Assembly: GCA_037178675.1 (NCBI GenBank)
Contig: JAYMGJ010000206.1
Location: forward strand, 248,001 to 312,000
Direction: 5' to 3'
Length of the DNA: 64,000 nucleotides
From: Scleroderma bovista
Taxonomy: Eukaryota; Basidiomycota; Agaricomycetes; Boletales; Sclerodermataceae
Shown here: positions 19,962 to 30,620 of the stretch, piece after piece
How the letters are laid out: each line of letters starts with the position of its first letter
How positions within the stretch are numbered: position 1 is the first letter of the stretch
The notes under the pieces: model-generated
What the model saw: only the letters and a program-made list of their open reading frames with translations
The model's database searches: none
Told to the model about the DNA's origin: nothing
Translations under genes and position numbers: made by a program

Positions 19962-22331
19962 TTACAGAATCAGAGGCTCTCCTATCATGACAGCTTGTGC
20001 AAAGTCTCCTGCATTTAGTTTGTCCGGCCCGCCCTCGGCCAGAATAGGTAGTTGCACCAACCCATTTGCACCACATAAACTTGCAACACGGCTGGATCTT
20101 TGACCACCAGTGGTCGTCGCCTGAAGGCCATTTGGTGTAGCCTGCACGACAACCCGGTGGAATTCTACACGGGTATCGAGCGGCATCGAATTTTGGAGCT
20201 GTAAATGAGTTCAAGATATGATAATAACCATTCTATAACAGGATAGGTTCACCTGGACCCTGACCCGAGGTAATTGGCACCTATTTTCCGGCCAGGCTCC
20301 GAGTCTTCTCAAAGCTGGAACCACGAAAATATGAAAGGTGACGAGCGCAGAGGCAGGGTTCCCAGGAAGCGCGAACATGAATTTTCTTCCTGTCTTCGTA
20401 GGTATGCTCGCAAACGTCGTCGGTTTTCCTGGTTTCATTGCAACTCGTCCAAAGTGGATTGTTCCATTAAATTTGCGCTCGATCACTGGTTTGAGGAGGT
20501 CGCTTGCGCCCATCGACGTTCCGCCTGTTGTCAAGAGGATATCGGCAGTATCAAGACCTTGAGATATGGCTCGGACATGCGCATCCACACTGTGATCACG
20601 CCACACATCAGAAAGTTGCAGCGAGCTCAGTCGGTGGGACTTACTTATCAGCGACAATACCGAGGTCTACGACCTCGTAGCCCATTCCTTCCAATGTGGT
20701 CTGCAACGATGGACGGTTGGTGTCCCATATCCCGCCCCAACCATCACCCAAAATGGGGCTTGGCGAGTGTAAATCGAGGAGTTCGTTGCCTGTACTGAGA
20801 AGGGCGACGACAGGCTTTCGAAACACGGTGACCTGTTTTCAAGACTGTCACATTATCTACTTTACAGGGTGCAACGGGGCTAACCTCTTTCCGTCCAACA
20901 AATGTCAAGGTTCCGACCTCGCCCCCGACACTCGTGATCACCTCTCCTGAAGGCATCACAAGGTCTCCCTTGCGCACATCCGTCCCTGGCTGCCGAACAT
21001 TTTCTCCTGGTGGCACTTGAACCAGCGTTTTAACCTCATCTTCTTCTATGTCCTCTCCATTCGCGTCTTTGGTGGTGGATACCAGTTCCGTGTCTTCCAC
21101 CATTATTACGGAGTCAGCTCCGGCTGGTAGAGGTGCACCTGTGTTAACTCGGAACACGATGCTTTTGGGCAGCTCATCCATGACTCTGTGAGTCTGGGAA
21201 GTGAGAACCTTGTATGTGCCAGCTGGCTGGGAAGCTAATGAGCACCAAATTGGTCAGTACGAAATTGCAGGGGACGGTCACCAAAGGAGGGGCGCACATC
21301 GAACGGCATATCCGTCCACATGAGTGACCTTGGACGAGGGAACATCCTGAGGTGCGTGAACATCCTCGGCAAGGACATGGCCAGCCAATTTCGGAGTAAC
21401 CTGTACTAATGTTAGCCACAATCCCCAAGCATACGAAACCACGTACTGGTAGCGTAGCCGCGCCTAGGGGTTGTATCTCGGTGAGAATGATATCCAAGGC
21501 CTCCTTGAGACCAATCAGAGGGTAGGGTGACACCCGTAGGCGACCAGCCGCTGATTCAACCAGTCAGCCATACATCGCACGATATGAGGATTAGCCAAGC
21601 ATACCAGAGGCGGAAGGATCATGCGACAGTGCAGTTCGAGGTTTGGGCATTGGGCATTCCGAGCGGTGATGACTATGGTCATGGACGTGTTGTCCCTGTC
21701 CAGCGGGGGTATGCCTAGATCCCAAGGCTGCGTGTACGGCCTCGCCGCTCCCCCCTTTGATGAGGTCCAGAGCATGATCGAGCACGTCGTTTGACAAGAG
21801 CGCATCCAAGTTCTCCCGGACTGCTTTGACGCTCCCCGGAAGCGTTACCACCAATGTTTTACCAATCGTACCGGCCACGGGGCGGGACAGTGCTGCCAGC
21901 GGTGTGTGCTTCAATGAAGATGACAAGAGTAGGTGTACTAGTCCAGGTGCCTGCCGTTCCAGGAGTGGTGATATTGCCTATGAAGATCGTCATTACAACC
22001 TGCTCAGATCGGAAGACGACGAGTGCTCACCTCCGGAGTTCGATCTCTCTCACCGAAGCCCGTACCACCCGTTGTAAATATACAGTCCAGCTTCAGGTCG
22101 CATAGTTCTTTGATACTGCCACGAATACTATCTGTGTCATCTGGGACGATCGCCGACGCGGCTCGCTGGAATCCACGGAGGTGCAGAATCTCTTGGATCA
22201 GCGCACCAGACTTGTCTTCGTTAACACCTGCATGTACACTGTCGCTGACTTTACTGCTTGATCAACTGCTATCCGATAGTGTGGGAGATGTCAACTGCAC
22301 CTGTTATGACTCCGATGGAAAAAGAACTCAT
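19962..22331 (-). CDS. cnxE: Molybdenum cofactor synthase, MogA-MoeA fusion (gephyrin/CnxE type)
   Basis: Nine exons on the minus strand (22331-22301, 22248-22031, 21977-21605, 21550-21447, 21400-21298, 21222-20885, 20832-20645, 20589-20253, 20198-19962) give 642 aa. The N-terminal G domain (MogA; adenylylates molybdopterin) has GVITVSDSVHAG and TTGGTGFGERDRTPE at 69-83. The C-terminal E domain (MoeA; inserts molybdate) has THVDGYAV, NTGAPLPAGADSVIMVEDTE from 303, STGNE at 402, TTGGTSMGASD at 472 and PGNPASALVTF. A His-rich stretch (HVHDHSHHRSE) sits in the linker. Domain order G-E matches gephyrin and fungal CnxE, the reverse of plant Cnx1. It completes Moco for nitrate reductase and similar cytosolic enzymes. 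Confidence 0.95.
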
Positions 22332-22705
22332 AGCGTACACTGGTTCGACGATGATATCAGAGAACACGGTGGAAGCAATAGGTTTAGCGACAAGCGCTCG
22401 CGCAAGTCACTATGACGCAATGATGTCTATCTTATCAAGCAAGGTACACTATACCACGTCGATTCGGATAGGCGACAACGAAGCTGGATATATGACTAGT
22501 AGATGAGACAGTCTCCCACTACGGGATCGACCATCAACACCAGAATTGACATCTGCCGGAGCTGAAACTATGGTAACCAAGAACAGGTCAACCTGATAAA
22601 CCTACTTCCCACAAGACTGGTTCACACCCGTAGAACTCGGTGGAAGTGACAGCTTTACCACTTGCACTACTGACGCAATGACAACTGTTTATCTGGCCAA
22701 GTAAG
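22332..22705. other. Promoter of cnxE and 3' flank of the upstream gene
   Basis: Non-coding spacer between two minus-strand genes; nothing else seen. Confidence 0.5.
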
Positions 22706-25310
22706 CTACAAGACGAGTTCCTCCAACCTGTATAGACCAACACCGAGCGAGGCTTGCTGCTGGAGTTGCTTACGCCGTCGCTTCCATTCCGCCTGGCTCT
22801 CTTTTGGTACACCACCAGCCTCCTTCTCCTTTAGTATCCGCGAGTGTGCTTTGGCGAAAGGCTCCAGTGGCCCACGCAATTGCTCCAAACGATCGATGTA
22901 ACCGACCTCAACTTCGACCTCTGCTAATATCCGCTTCAGGGGTTCATGCGATGGCTGATACTGCAGCAGGGCTATACACGACGCGTCGAGCAGTGCCAGC
23001 AGGAACGCAATGACCTAGAGAAATGTGAACCTCAATTTTTCTTAATGTCGGGATTCCACTCACCTTGGGATACGGCGGTGACCCACCAGAATGACTCTCC
23101 GTAGTCAGACCAGCATTGGTAGCTGCTGACTTGAAGGCAGTCTCCATCTGGTCTTCTGTCCCCCCGTACAACCACCCGTCTAGCGTCCCCAAAATGATCA
23201 CCAAGTCACGGGCATCTGGAAGGTGTTTCCGAATGGCCAACCGCATAGCAATAGGGGTGAAGGTATACGATATGCAGACCGAAAGACACGTCTCGAGAGG
23301 AGGTATCCATGGCTCAGACGAATCCACTTGCATGGCTTCCGAGTTCGTTTCCCGCTTGCGCTGCATGTCAATAATACATTTGACCAATGACATCATTTCG
23401 TCCTCCGAGATGCCGACAACGGAACGGAAAGCGAGCATAATGTTTTCCTTGCCACGTGTGAAAGGGTAGCAGAGGCAGCATTGACAGAAACACTCACCCA
23501 ATCGCCTTGATCACGCAGTCTGCTTATAAGTTGACCATCACCCATAGTAGCATTTACATGCCCTTCCTCCAGAAGATAGCGCATGATGCGAGGAGAATAC
23601 CTTTCTCCTGCCTTTGAATCGGGCAGCAGTACCGCGTTAACGATTCTTTTCACGAATTCGTGTCCAAATACGCGCTGAGAAACCTAGAGGCACATCAGAA
23701 CCTCTGTCATACGTACGAAAAATCTGTGTCAACGCCATACATCGTGTTTTTTGGTCCACGTAAAAAAAGCCTCATCCGCTCGTTGTGGTTTCTTCTTGGA
23801 CATGGCAGTTTCGATCATAGACACCAATTTCGCCTTATCCTCGTCCATTGGGGAGATTTGAGAATCAAGTTTTTGTGGTACGAACCATTCTTCTGATGCA
23901 GATGCCTTTCCGAGAGCAGCGGCAAGGGTTGACTTGAGAGTGTGGTCATAGGGAAGGGCATGGACTGTGTACCGCACAGTGCCTTGCGACTTGTCTGGCG
24001 GCTGCCATGGACAAACGGTCAGTAATACTTGTCCTTCGTCGGCATGAGTAAGGTGGAGGAAGGGGAGTGAGTCGGTCGATGAGGAAGGAGACATCGTCTG
24101 CGAAGCAAGCAAGACCCCATAACGAAGATCCCAGAGTTGGAGGGAAATATCTTGGATATTCCCTTCGACGGTAGCAGCAAGTAGAACCAGGGATGATGAA
24201 AGAGCCACCATCGCTATGCCGGGGTTATCTGCTATTTTTTTTCTGAAGGTAGCAAAACGATGCAACCGAAGAGGCTCCGTAAGCGATATCGTATCCAACG
24301 ACGAGGAATCCCAACTGGAAAGCTGGTACGCATTCCAAATACCCCGTGAAGCTGGGGAAGAGCAACAACGATCAGGACAGGCGAGGACAGACAGACGAAG
24401 CGACAACACGTACTCATAAAACTAAGCACACCGGACGCACTGCACGTTATGCCCACTATTCTCGACTCAGCGGGTTCTCCCGACTCGTCGATCTGTAGCT
24501 CGCAAGTTCCTACATGCACGATCTTCTCGCCGAGCAAGACGAGTCGCACGTGTATTGCAGGTCCAGCATAACAGCATACACAGGCGACACTCCCAACGTT
24601 TTCCGTGTCGCAATGGATAAACGAACACGAAGCCGCAGGAAAGACAAAGACATCGAGGAGATCTCGTTCGCCTGTCCACTCCAGCTGGCATGTAATGTCT
24701 ACGTCGGGGTTCGCAAGGGCCAATTCGCCGTTCTCCCACATGATCAATAGCGGCAGCGTCTCATTGTCGACTTCATATAATCGTACGGGCCGGCGAGGGG
24801 CCTACGTCCACGTCGTAAAAGTTGAACGAGGCAAACATGGTGTCAGAATATGAAAAAAAGGGACACACCACGACAACTTTTCTCGCCTCTTTCACGACAC
24901 GCGTACCGGACAGAGGCTGCTTCATGATCCAGATAGTCCGCCGCCGCTCCTCTACTGCGACCTCGGGAGCCTGTCTGACGATTGCATATGTGACGGCCAT
25001 TTGCACGTCGTCCTCCAGCACACGTCGACTGAGCGCAGGCGCCGCAAACGAGACATAGTCGCCGACTGAATGGGAGACCACCGAGTGTATGTTTTCAACC
25101 TAGGACGCGGTGAGCCTCCTAGAGCCAGGCAAGAAAAAAAACCGAGATACACACGTCCACTATGCGGGTGCCGTCCCCTTGGATCGTTACCGTGGCATGG
25201 CCACGAAATTTTGGGTTGTAGGTCGTGCATATCGGCCGAATGGGGCTGCCTTTCGTCGTCTGTACATTGCTAGAGTAGAGTAAGAAGGGCTCTCCGATAG
25301 TCGAGCCCAT
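22706..25310 (-). CDS. Putative nucleolar U3 snoRNP-type protein (Utp8/NOL11-like, uncertain)
   Basis: Seven exons on the minus strand (25310-25155, 25099-24869, 24801-24414, 24351-23741, 23683-23498, 23447-23064, 23014-22706) give 754 aa with every junction in frame. The first 400 residues read as a beta-propeller: repeated hydrophobic strands such as LLIMWENGELALANPD and SLQLWDLRYGVLLASQ. The second half is helical (FVKRIVNAVLLPDS, a PPLETCLSVCISYTF stretch) and ends in a basic coiled segment (EWKRRRKQLQQQ). Propeller plus helical C-terminus resembles Utp8/NOL11-type ribosome-assembly proteins, but no diagnostic motif settles it. It lies head to tail upstream of cnxE. Confidence 0.78.
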
Positions 25311-25640
25311 CGACGTGCACTTGTGCAGAGATCAGTTTTCTTTCTGAGACGCGGTGATCGGGGGCTCCCAAATTGAAGCTTTCACCCTCATCACACGGGA
25401 AGGGAAATCAAGACTATGACTTGGCTAATATATACCATGCCAATCAGCAGTAGTACAAATGAGCCATCGACGAGCACGAGCACACTCATACATGAAGCAA
25501 GCAAACAACCTATTACCGCAGTAGTCGGAGAAAGAAAAAAGAAAAATAATGTAAACCCGCAAAACCACCCGTACCATGATGCCGAGTCACGTCACAAAAA
25601 GTCCTCGCTGACATTCCAAAAAGGCTTGCAAGCACACTGA
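25311..25640. other. Spacer between two minus-strand genes
   Basis: Non-coding. It is A-rich around 25530-25560 (GAAAGAAAAAAGAAAAATAA), perhaps part of the promoter of the downstream minus-strand gene. Confidence 0.4.
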
Positions 25641-28357
25641 TCACGCAAGACTCCTCCACATACCCTCGACGGGGATCCTGCTTCTTGCCTCCAATATCTT
25701 CAACGCGCGGAGCCGGCCTCGGGCCTCGTCGAGTACACCGATCGGGCCCGATTCCTCGTCACTCTCCTCCTCGTCCCTGCTCTCCGCCGTAAAGTCGTGA
25801 GGACCAGGATCCAAATGCCGACTCTGATCGCGGTCTGCATACGATGCTCGACGGAAGGTCGCTGGAGACCCGTCTGTATCAGGTGGGGCCACTTCACGCC
25901 ATTCAGGAAGAGACGATTTTGGCAGATACGACGCCAATGATAGTGGCTCTCTCTGTCGAATAAGTGGCCCGATGTTGATGGGCAATGATGCAGGAATTCC
26001 CGCAGACCATCTCCCATCTACAGACTGATTCAGCCTATGCGTTGCAAGCAACTGTACGGTCAGGTACGTACCCTGTGTGGCGTCCCAGTCACTGTCATCG
26101 ATGTCATTGGGCGTGCGCTCAGAGTCGTCTTCGTTCTCCTCGGCTACCAAGACCCCATGAGCATCCCTTATATAGTGCCGATTCATCAACGCCTTCCACG
26201 CCTTGCTATTGCGTTTCCAAGCCCCCCTATGGCTCGGCGTATGCGCAGCAACGAGTTTCAAGATCTCCTCTTCTTGCTGGTCGACGTCTTCATCGTGGTC
26301 CATCTCCAACCGGCTAATTGGAGAAGCAGAACGGTGACTACCCCCATTAACACGGGTATTCGCGATACCTGTTCTCTGCCGGAGACCTGAATGTGCAGGA
26401 AGGGATGTTGGCCAGAGTGACGACAGCGAGGCGGGGAGCCCCGTATGGCTACCCGAGCGATGTCGCCCGTGTCGCTGGGGGGACGGGGAACTGTCGACGA
26501 AGGAGAGAACCGGAGGTCCCTCTGACGTATCTCGTTCACTACCTTCTTCCTCGAGTTCAAATATCATCTCTGTAGGTGACGTCAATAAGAACCTTCATCC
26601 TGACACACAACCCAAACCTTCAGCATCCCGAGACTGCTCGACAGGAGAGCCCCTGCCATTCTCCTCATTCGCATCGCCAGCGTCGACCTTGATATCAAAG
26701 GTGACCCTCCGCTTGCTCTTTGGCGTGGTCCGTTCTGGAGGGGCCGTAGGGGCCTCTGCATCGGTCTTCTTCAGCCGACCTTGGCTCGGGGTGTGCTCAT
26801 TGGCTGACGTCTTCATGTCCTTGGTATCGCCGATCGATTCCGCCTGCTTCTCTGATCTCTGGGCGGGCTCCTCGGCTTCGACGACAGGTTCAGGAACAGC
26901 CTGGCGCTGGCGCGCGTGGGAAGCCTCGGCTTCGACGACCGAGAAGTATCGGAAACTGACGGCAGTATCCTGCGATTCGTCCATTTTGCGCTTAAACGGC
27001 TGCACGATAGCATCCGTAATGGTAGAGGGCCCGATCGACTCGTCGTCCGAGGGCGGAGAGCGACCGTTAACCGAACCGAGGGACGAGGGCCGTGAAGAAT
27101 ACGGTGGGGAAGATCGAAGACTGTCGTGTGACAAATGGGTCGGCGTTGATTGGGCCCGCTGAGCGGCTGGGTGGTGGAACGCGGAAGTGGCAAGAGACGC
27201 CGAAAGCGAGGACATTCTGGGTATAGACGACACAGGGGACCTTAGCCTTTCTGCCGGACCAGCAACAAAGTTTCGAACGGAGACTAGCGGTGTTGCGGAG
27301 ATACCAGTTGCTGGATTTGGGAGGCGACCACGCCCCCTCTTCCTCGAAGAGGCCCCTGTTTGTTCTTCTGCCTTGCCAAGGTTCTCGATGAACTGTATCC
27401 ACAGACACTTGACGTCTCTTCTTAGCTTGTCCTCGGCCACTTGCAGCTCAGCGACCTTATCGCGTACTACTGCCGAAATGGCCCTTTCAGCGTCGGTCCT
27501 GAGGGAGTTGGAGTTGGACTCGGCAATAGAGAGTAGATGGGTAAACACGGGATGGGGGGGAACAAATGGCGCTGGGGGGAACAGGGGCTTCAAATTAGAC
27601 AAGAATGGCCCAGTTGAGGGGTCGTATTGCGACTGGTCCGGAGATTCGTCGGATGCGCGATCAGCGGAGGGAGTGGGAAGTGGCATCGTGACGTCGGGCA
27701 CAGCAACGTGGAAAATGGGGGAATAAGCCGAGGACGAAGAGAGGCTAGCAACGGCATCGGCAACCTAGATTGAATATATTGGAATGAGTACGAGGACTTG
27801 GAAATGAAACGTGATGCGAGACAACGAGAGGAGGGCAACCCGGTGAGAGCGGCGGAAAGGAGGCGCGGAGGAGACTGGGAGTTGGGTGAGCGAAGTGGAG
27901 TGCTCACCAGGCAACTATTGTGCACTTCGATCCAGCCGTGGAGGCTCCTTAGGGTCTCCTGTTCGACCCAGTCCAAGGAGGGGAGGAGGGGGCCTTCTTG
28001 GCCATCCATATCGAGGGGGACCAGCTGTTGGACTCGATAAGCGAGCGTCTGGCAGACCAGACAAGTGAGCGTGGTATATCGGATGCAGCGTCCAGTGTCG
28101 GCAATGGGTGGACCCATTCTCCTTGTTCGCATTGTCATCTGAGGGTGCTCCTGAAAAAAGGTGGTTTGGTGGGTAATTTGTAGACAGCAGTTAGGCCGAC
28201 CTACGATGGCGATGCCCTGTTCTGCGACATATGTCAGTGCATAATCAGAGTCGGCGATGAGGAAATCTGGTGGCTTTCCGAGGTCTGGCTGGGGCCATAT
28301 GCGAATGTTGAGACATCTGCAAGCCATCGCGGGGTCGAGCTGGCGTGCGTGCGCCAT
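25641..28357 (-). CDS. Large basidiomycete-specific hypothetical protein
   Basis: Three exons on the minus strand (28357-27908, 27764-26612, 26569-25641) give 843 aa; introns are 143 and 42 nt. The first 150 residues form a compact domain with a CRC pair (DPAMACRCLNIRIWP) and a CLVC pair (TLTCLVCQTLAYRVQ), possibly one zinc site. The middle is a predicted coiled segment (AERAISAVVRDKVAELQVAE) followed by long Ser/Pro-rich disorder, then a basic stretch. The C-terminal part has a conserved-looking block (AAHTPSHRGAWKRNSKAWKA) and an acidic region. No catalytic motif is visible. The 28360 codon is TTG; the first true ATG is 28357. A GTATGT near the stop leaves the last few residues uncertain. 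Confidence 0.75.
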
Positions 28358-29392
28358 CAAGCAGCGAGGACAAGGGAAACGTGCAAGACCAGCGTTTAGT
28401 TGCTGCTAGACGGATTGCGTTGGACGATATCCGGTGTCGTACAGCTCGTCCACCCGCCCCATTTTAGGAAACGGAGGACAACCCAGGTCACGTGGGTGCA
28501 CACGTCTGAGTAAGCAGCACGTGATCCTAGCGAGTAGAGTATATACGCGTACTTTCAATAGATACGACTATTCCACGCATGATGGACACAGCCGAGGGAG
28601 AGCTGCGCACACAGCAATGGGCAAAACAAAACACCAGCTGCGGGTTGTGCCCTTCCCCGGTGTTCTAAACGCGAGTACAGACCTGAAGGAGGTCGGAGAC
28701 CGGATCGCCCCTTGTTTTAATCCGAGTGTACTGCCTTGAATTGCCCGTGTTCGACTCGAACCTGAAACTGAACTGCATCAAGACAACCCTAATGCATAGC
28801 ACTGGGGCAAATCTATGTAGTAAGCAAGATCCCGCGTAAGTCCCCTCGGGCATCACCTCATTCGTGGGCAGTGAGTAATGAAAAAATTGCAGTGATTGAG
28901 GTTGAATGTGGCGTCGAGAAAACGTACGGCATTGGAGACAACTTGTTGGTGGTGTCCGAACAAAGTGGAATGTCCAAGTGGACTCTCGTTGAATGCGATA
29001 TGCGTATAAGGTGACCTTCTAGAGAAACGATCTACGAAGAGAGTCTGGCTTTAGGGACTAACATCCACATAGCCAGTGGTGGTCAGATGTAATGAAGGAC
29101 TCGTGCATGAACTTCCGTGGTTCGATCGCCAATCCACGTGCAAACGGAAGTCAAGCTCATGGTTCATAGTCGTTCCACATATTGTCTCCCTGGCATTGTC
29201 CATTTCGTGGTTGGAAAGCTGTGGAACTTGACATCTGTTGGTGTTTCCAAATAAGGCAATGCCCTATGCCCAGCCCTGTACCCGAACCCTCTGCCCAGTT
29301 GAATTTAATTTTCGCATTTATTTCGCATCAGCTCCTCTGCCACCGACATCCATCCTCTTCTTCCCACTACCACCACCGTCTCTCTCCACACA
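28358..29392. other. Divergent intergenic region upstream of 14-3-3
   Basis: About 1 kb between divergent starts, with no supported gene. Bases 29310-29392 become strongly pyrimidine-rich (CATCCATCCTCTTCTTCCC), typical of the leader of highly expressed fungal genes. Confidence 0.5.
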
Positions 29393-29447
29393 GTAAGGCG
29401 CGTCTCTACGCGTCCCCGTCACGCATACTCACCCCCTCTCCCCCCAG
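29393..29447 (+). other. Probable 5'-UTR intron abutting the 14-3-3 start codon
   Basis: A donor GTAAGG at 29393 and an acceptor CCCCCCAG ending at 29447 bound a 55-base, CT-rich segment that directly precedes ATG 29448. Size and boundaries match the coding introns of the window. It could instead be an unspliced leader. Confidence 0.5.
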
Positions 29448-30373
29448 ATGCCCGAGTCGCGCGAAGACTGTGTCTACCTTGCCAAGCTCGCCGAACAGGC
29501 CGAGCGCTATGAAGGTGTGTACGCGACCCTCCAGTGGGTGCAGACGAACTCATGTTCATCCTCAGAGATGGTCGAGAACATGAAGCGTGTGGCGTCCTCA
29601 GACCAGGAACTCACCGTCGAGGAGCGCAACCTTCTCAGCGTCGCATACAAGAACGTCATTGGTGCTCGCCGTGCATCGTGGCGCATCGTATCGTCCATCG
29701 AGCAGAAAGAGGAGTCAAAGGGCAACGAGGCCCAGGTCGTCATGATCAAGGGCTACCGTGAGAAAATCGAGTCCGAGCTCGCCAAAATCTGCGAGGATAT
29801 CCTCGCCGTCCTCGAAAAGCACCTCATCCCCTCTGCTGCCTCGGGAGAGTCCAAGGTCTTCTACCACAAGATGTGCGTTTTTCCTCTTATCTGCGGTGGC
29901 GGTGCACACCCTAAAATCATTTATTTTCCCAGGATGGGTGACTACCACCGTTATCTCGCCGAGTTTGCCACCGGCGACAAGCGCAAGGAGAGCGCAGACA
30001 AGTCACTGGAGGCCTACAAGGCCGCCTCCGACGTTGCCGTCACCGAACTCCCACCAACCCACCCCATCCGTCTCGGTCTCGCCCTCAACTTCTCCGTATT
30101 CTACTACGAGATCCTCAACAGCCCCGACCGCGCATGCCATTTGGCCAAGCAGGCTTTCGACGATGCCATTGCAGAGCTCGACACCCTCTCAGAAGAGAGC
30201 TACAAGGACTCGACACTCATCATGCAATTACTCCGTGACAACCTCACCCTCTGGACTTCCGACATGCAGGATGCCGGTGCGTAGCTCTGACTGACGTACT
30301 TGCACCATACTCAGTCTGTTTCACAGACAAGCCATCCGATGCCAAGGACGAGGGTGCTGATGCCGATGAATAG
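29448..30373 (+). CDS. BMH1: 14-3-3 protein
   Basis: Exons 29448-29514, 29566-29872, 29933-30276 and 30327-30373 give 254 aa, the normal 14-3-3 length. It is a dimeric phosphoserine/threonine-binding adaptor of the cytosol and nucleus. Family signatures are clear: [20 protein letters not shown], then [20 protein letters not shown] (signature 1). Later [35 protein letters not shown] and [18 protein letters not shown] (signature 2) follow. The basic groove residues (K and R of helix 3, the RY pair of helix 5) are present. The C-terminal tail is short and acidic ([14 protein letters not shown]), as usual. Phase-correct introns support the model. Confidence 0.97.
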
Positions 30374-30620
30374 ATAGTCCAGCCCGTGTCCCTGGACTCC
30401 ATTTTCATCGCGTAGGATTACAGGGTCTCTGCATAGTTTTTTACATCATTGCATCGTCTTACCTCACGATTTTGTCTCCTTTCCTCTATGTTCTTTTATT
30501 ATACCGTATCGCGCGGTCACTGTCTCATGTCTTGGTGCGGAGGTGAAATCAAATGTTCATTAAGCCATCTCAATCTGGTCGTGCATTCCGTGTGATCGTG
30601 TGGTCTCGATGGTCTGAACC

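Noticed and set aside
29054..29135. tRNA-like A-box (TAGCCAGTGG) and B-box (GGTTCGATCGC) pair
   Set aside because: The T-arm and acceptor stem do not pair in the required geometry and the B-box has mismatches.
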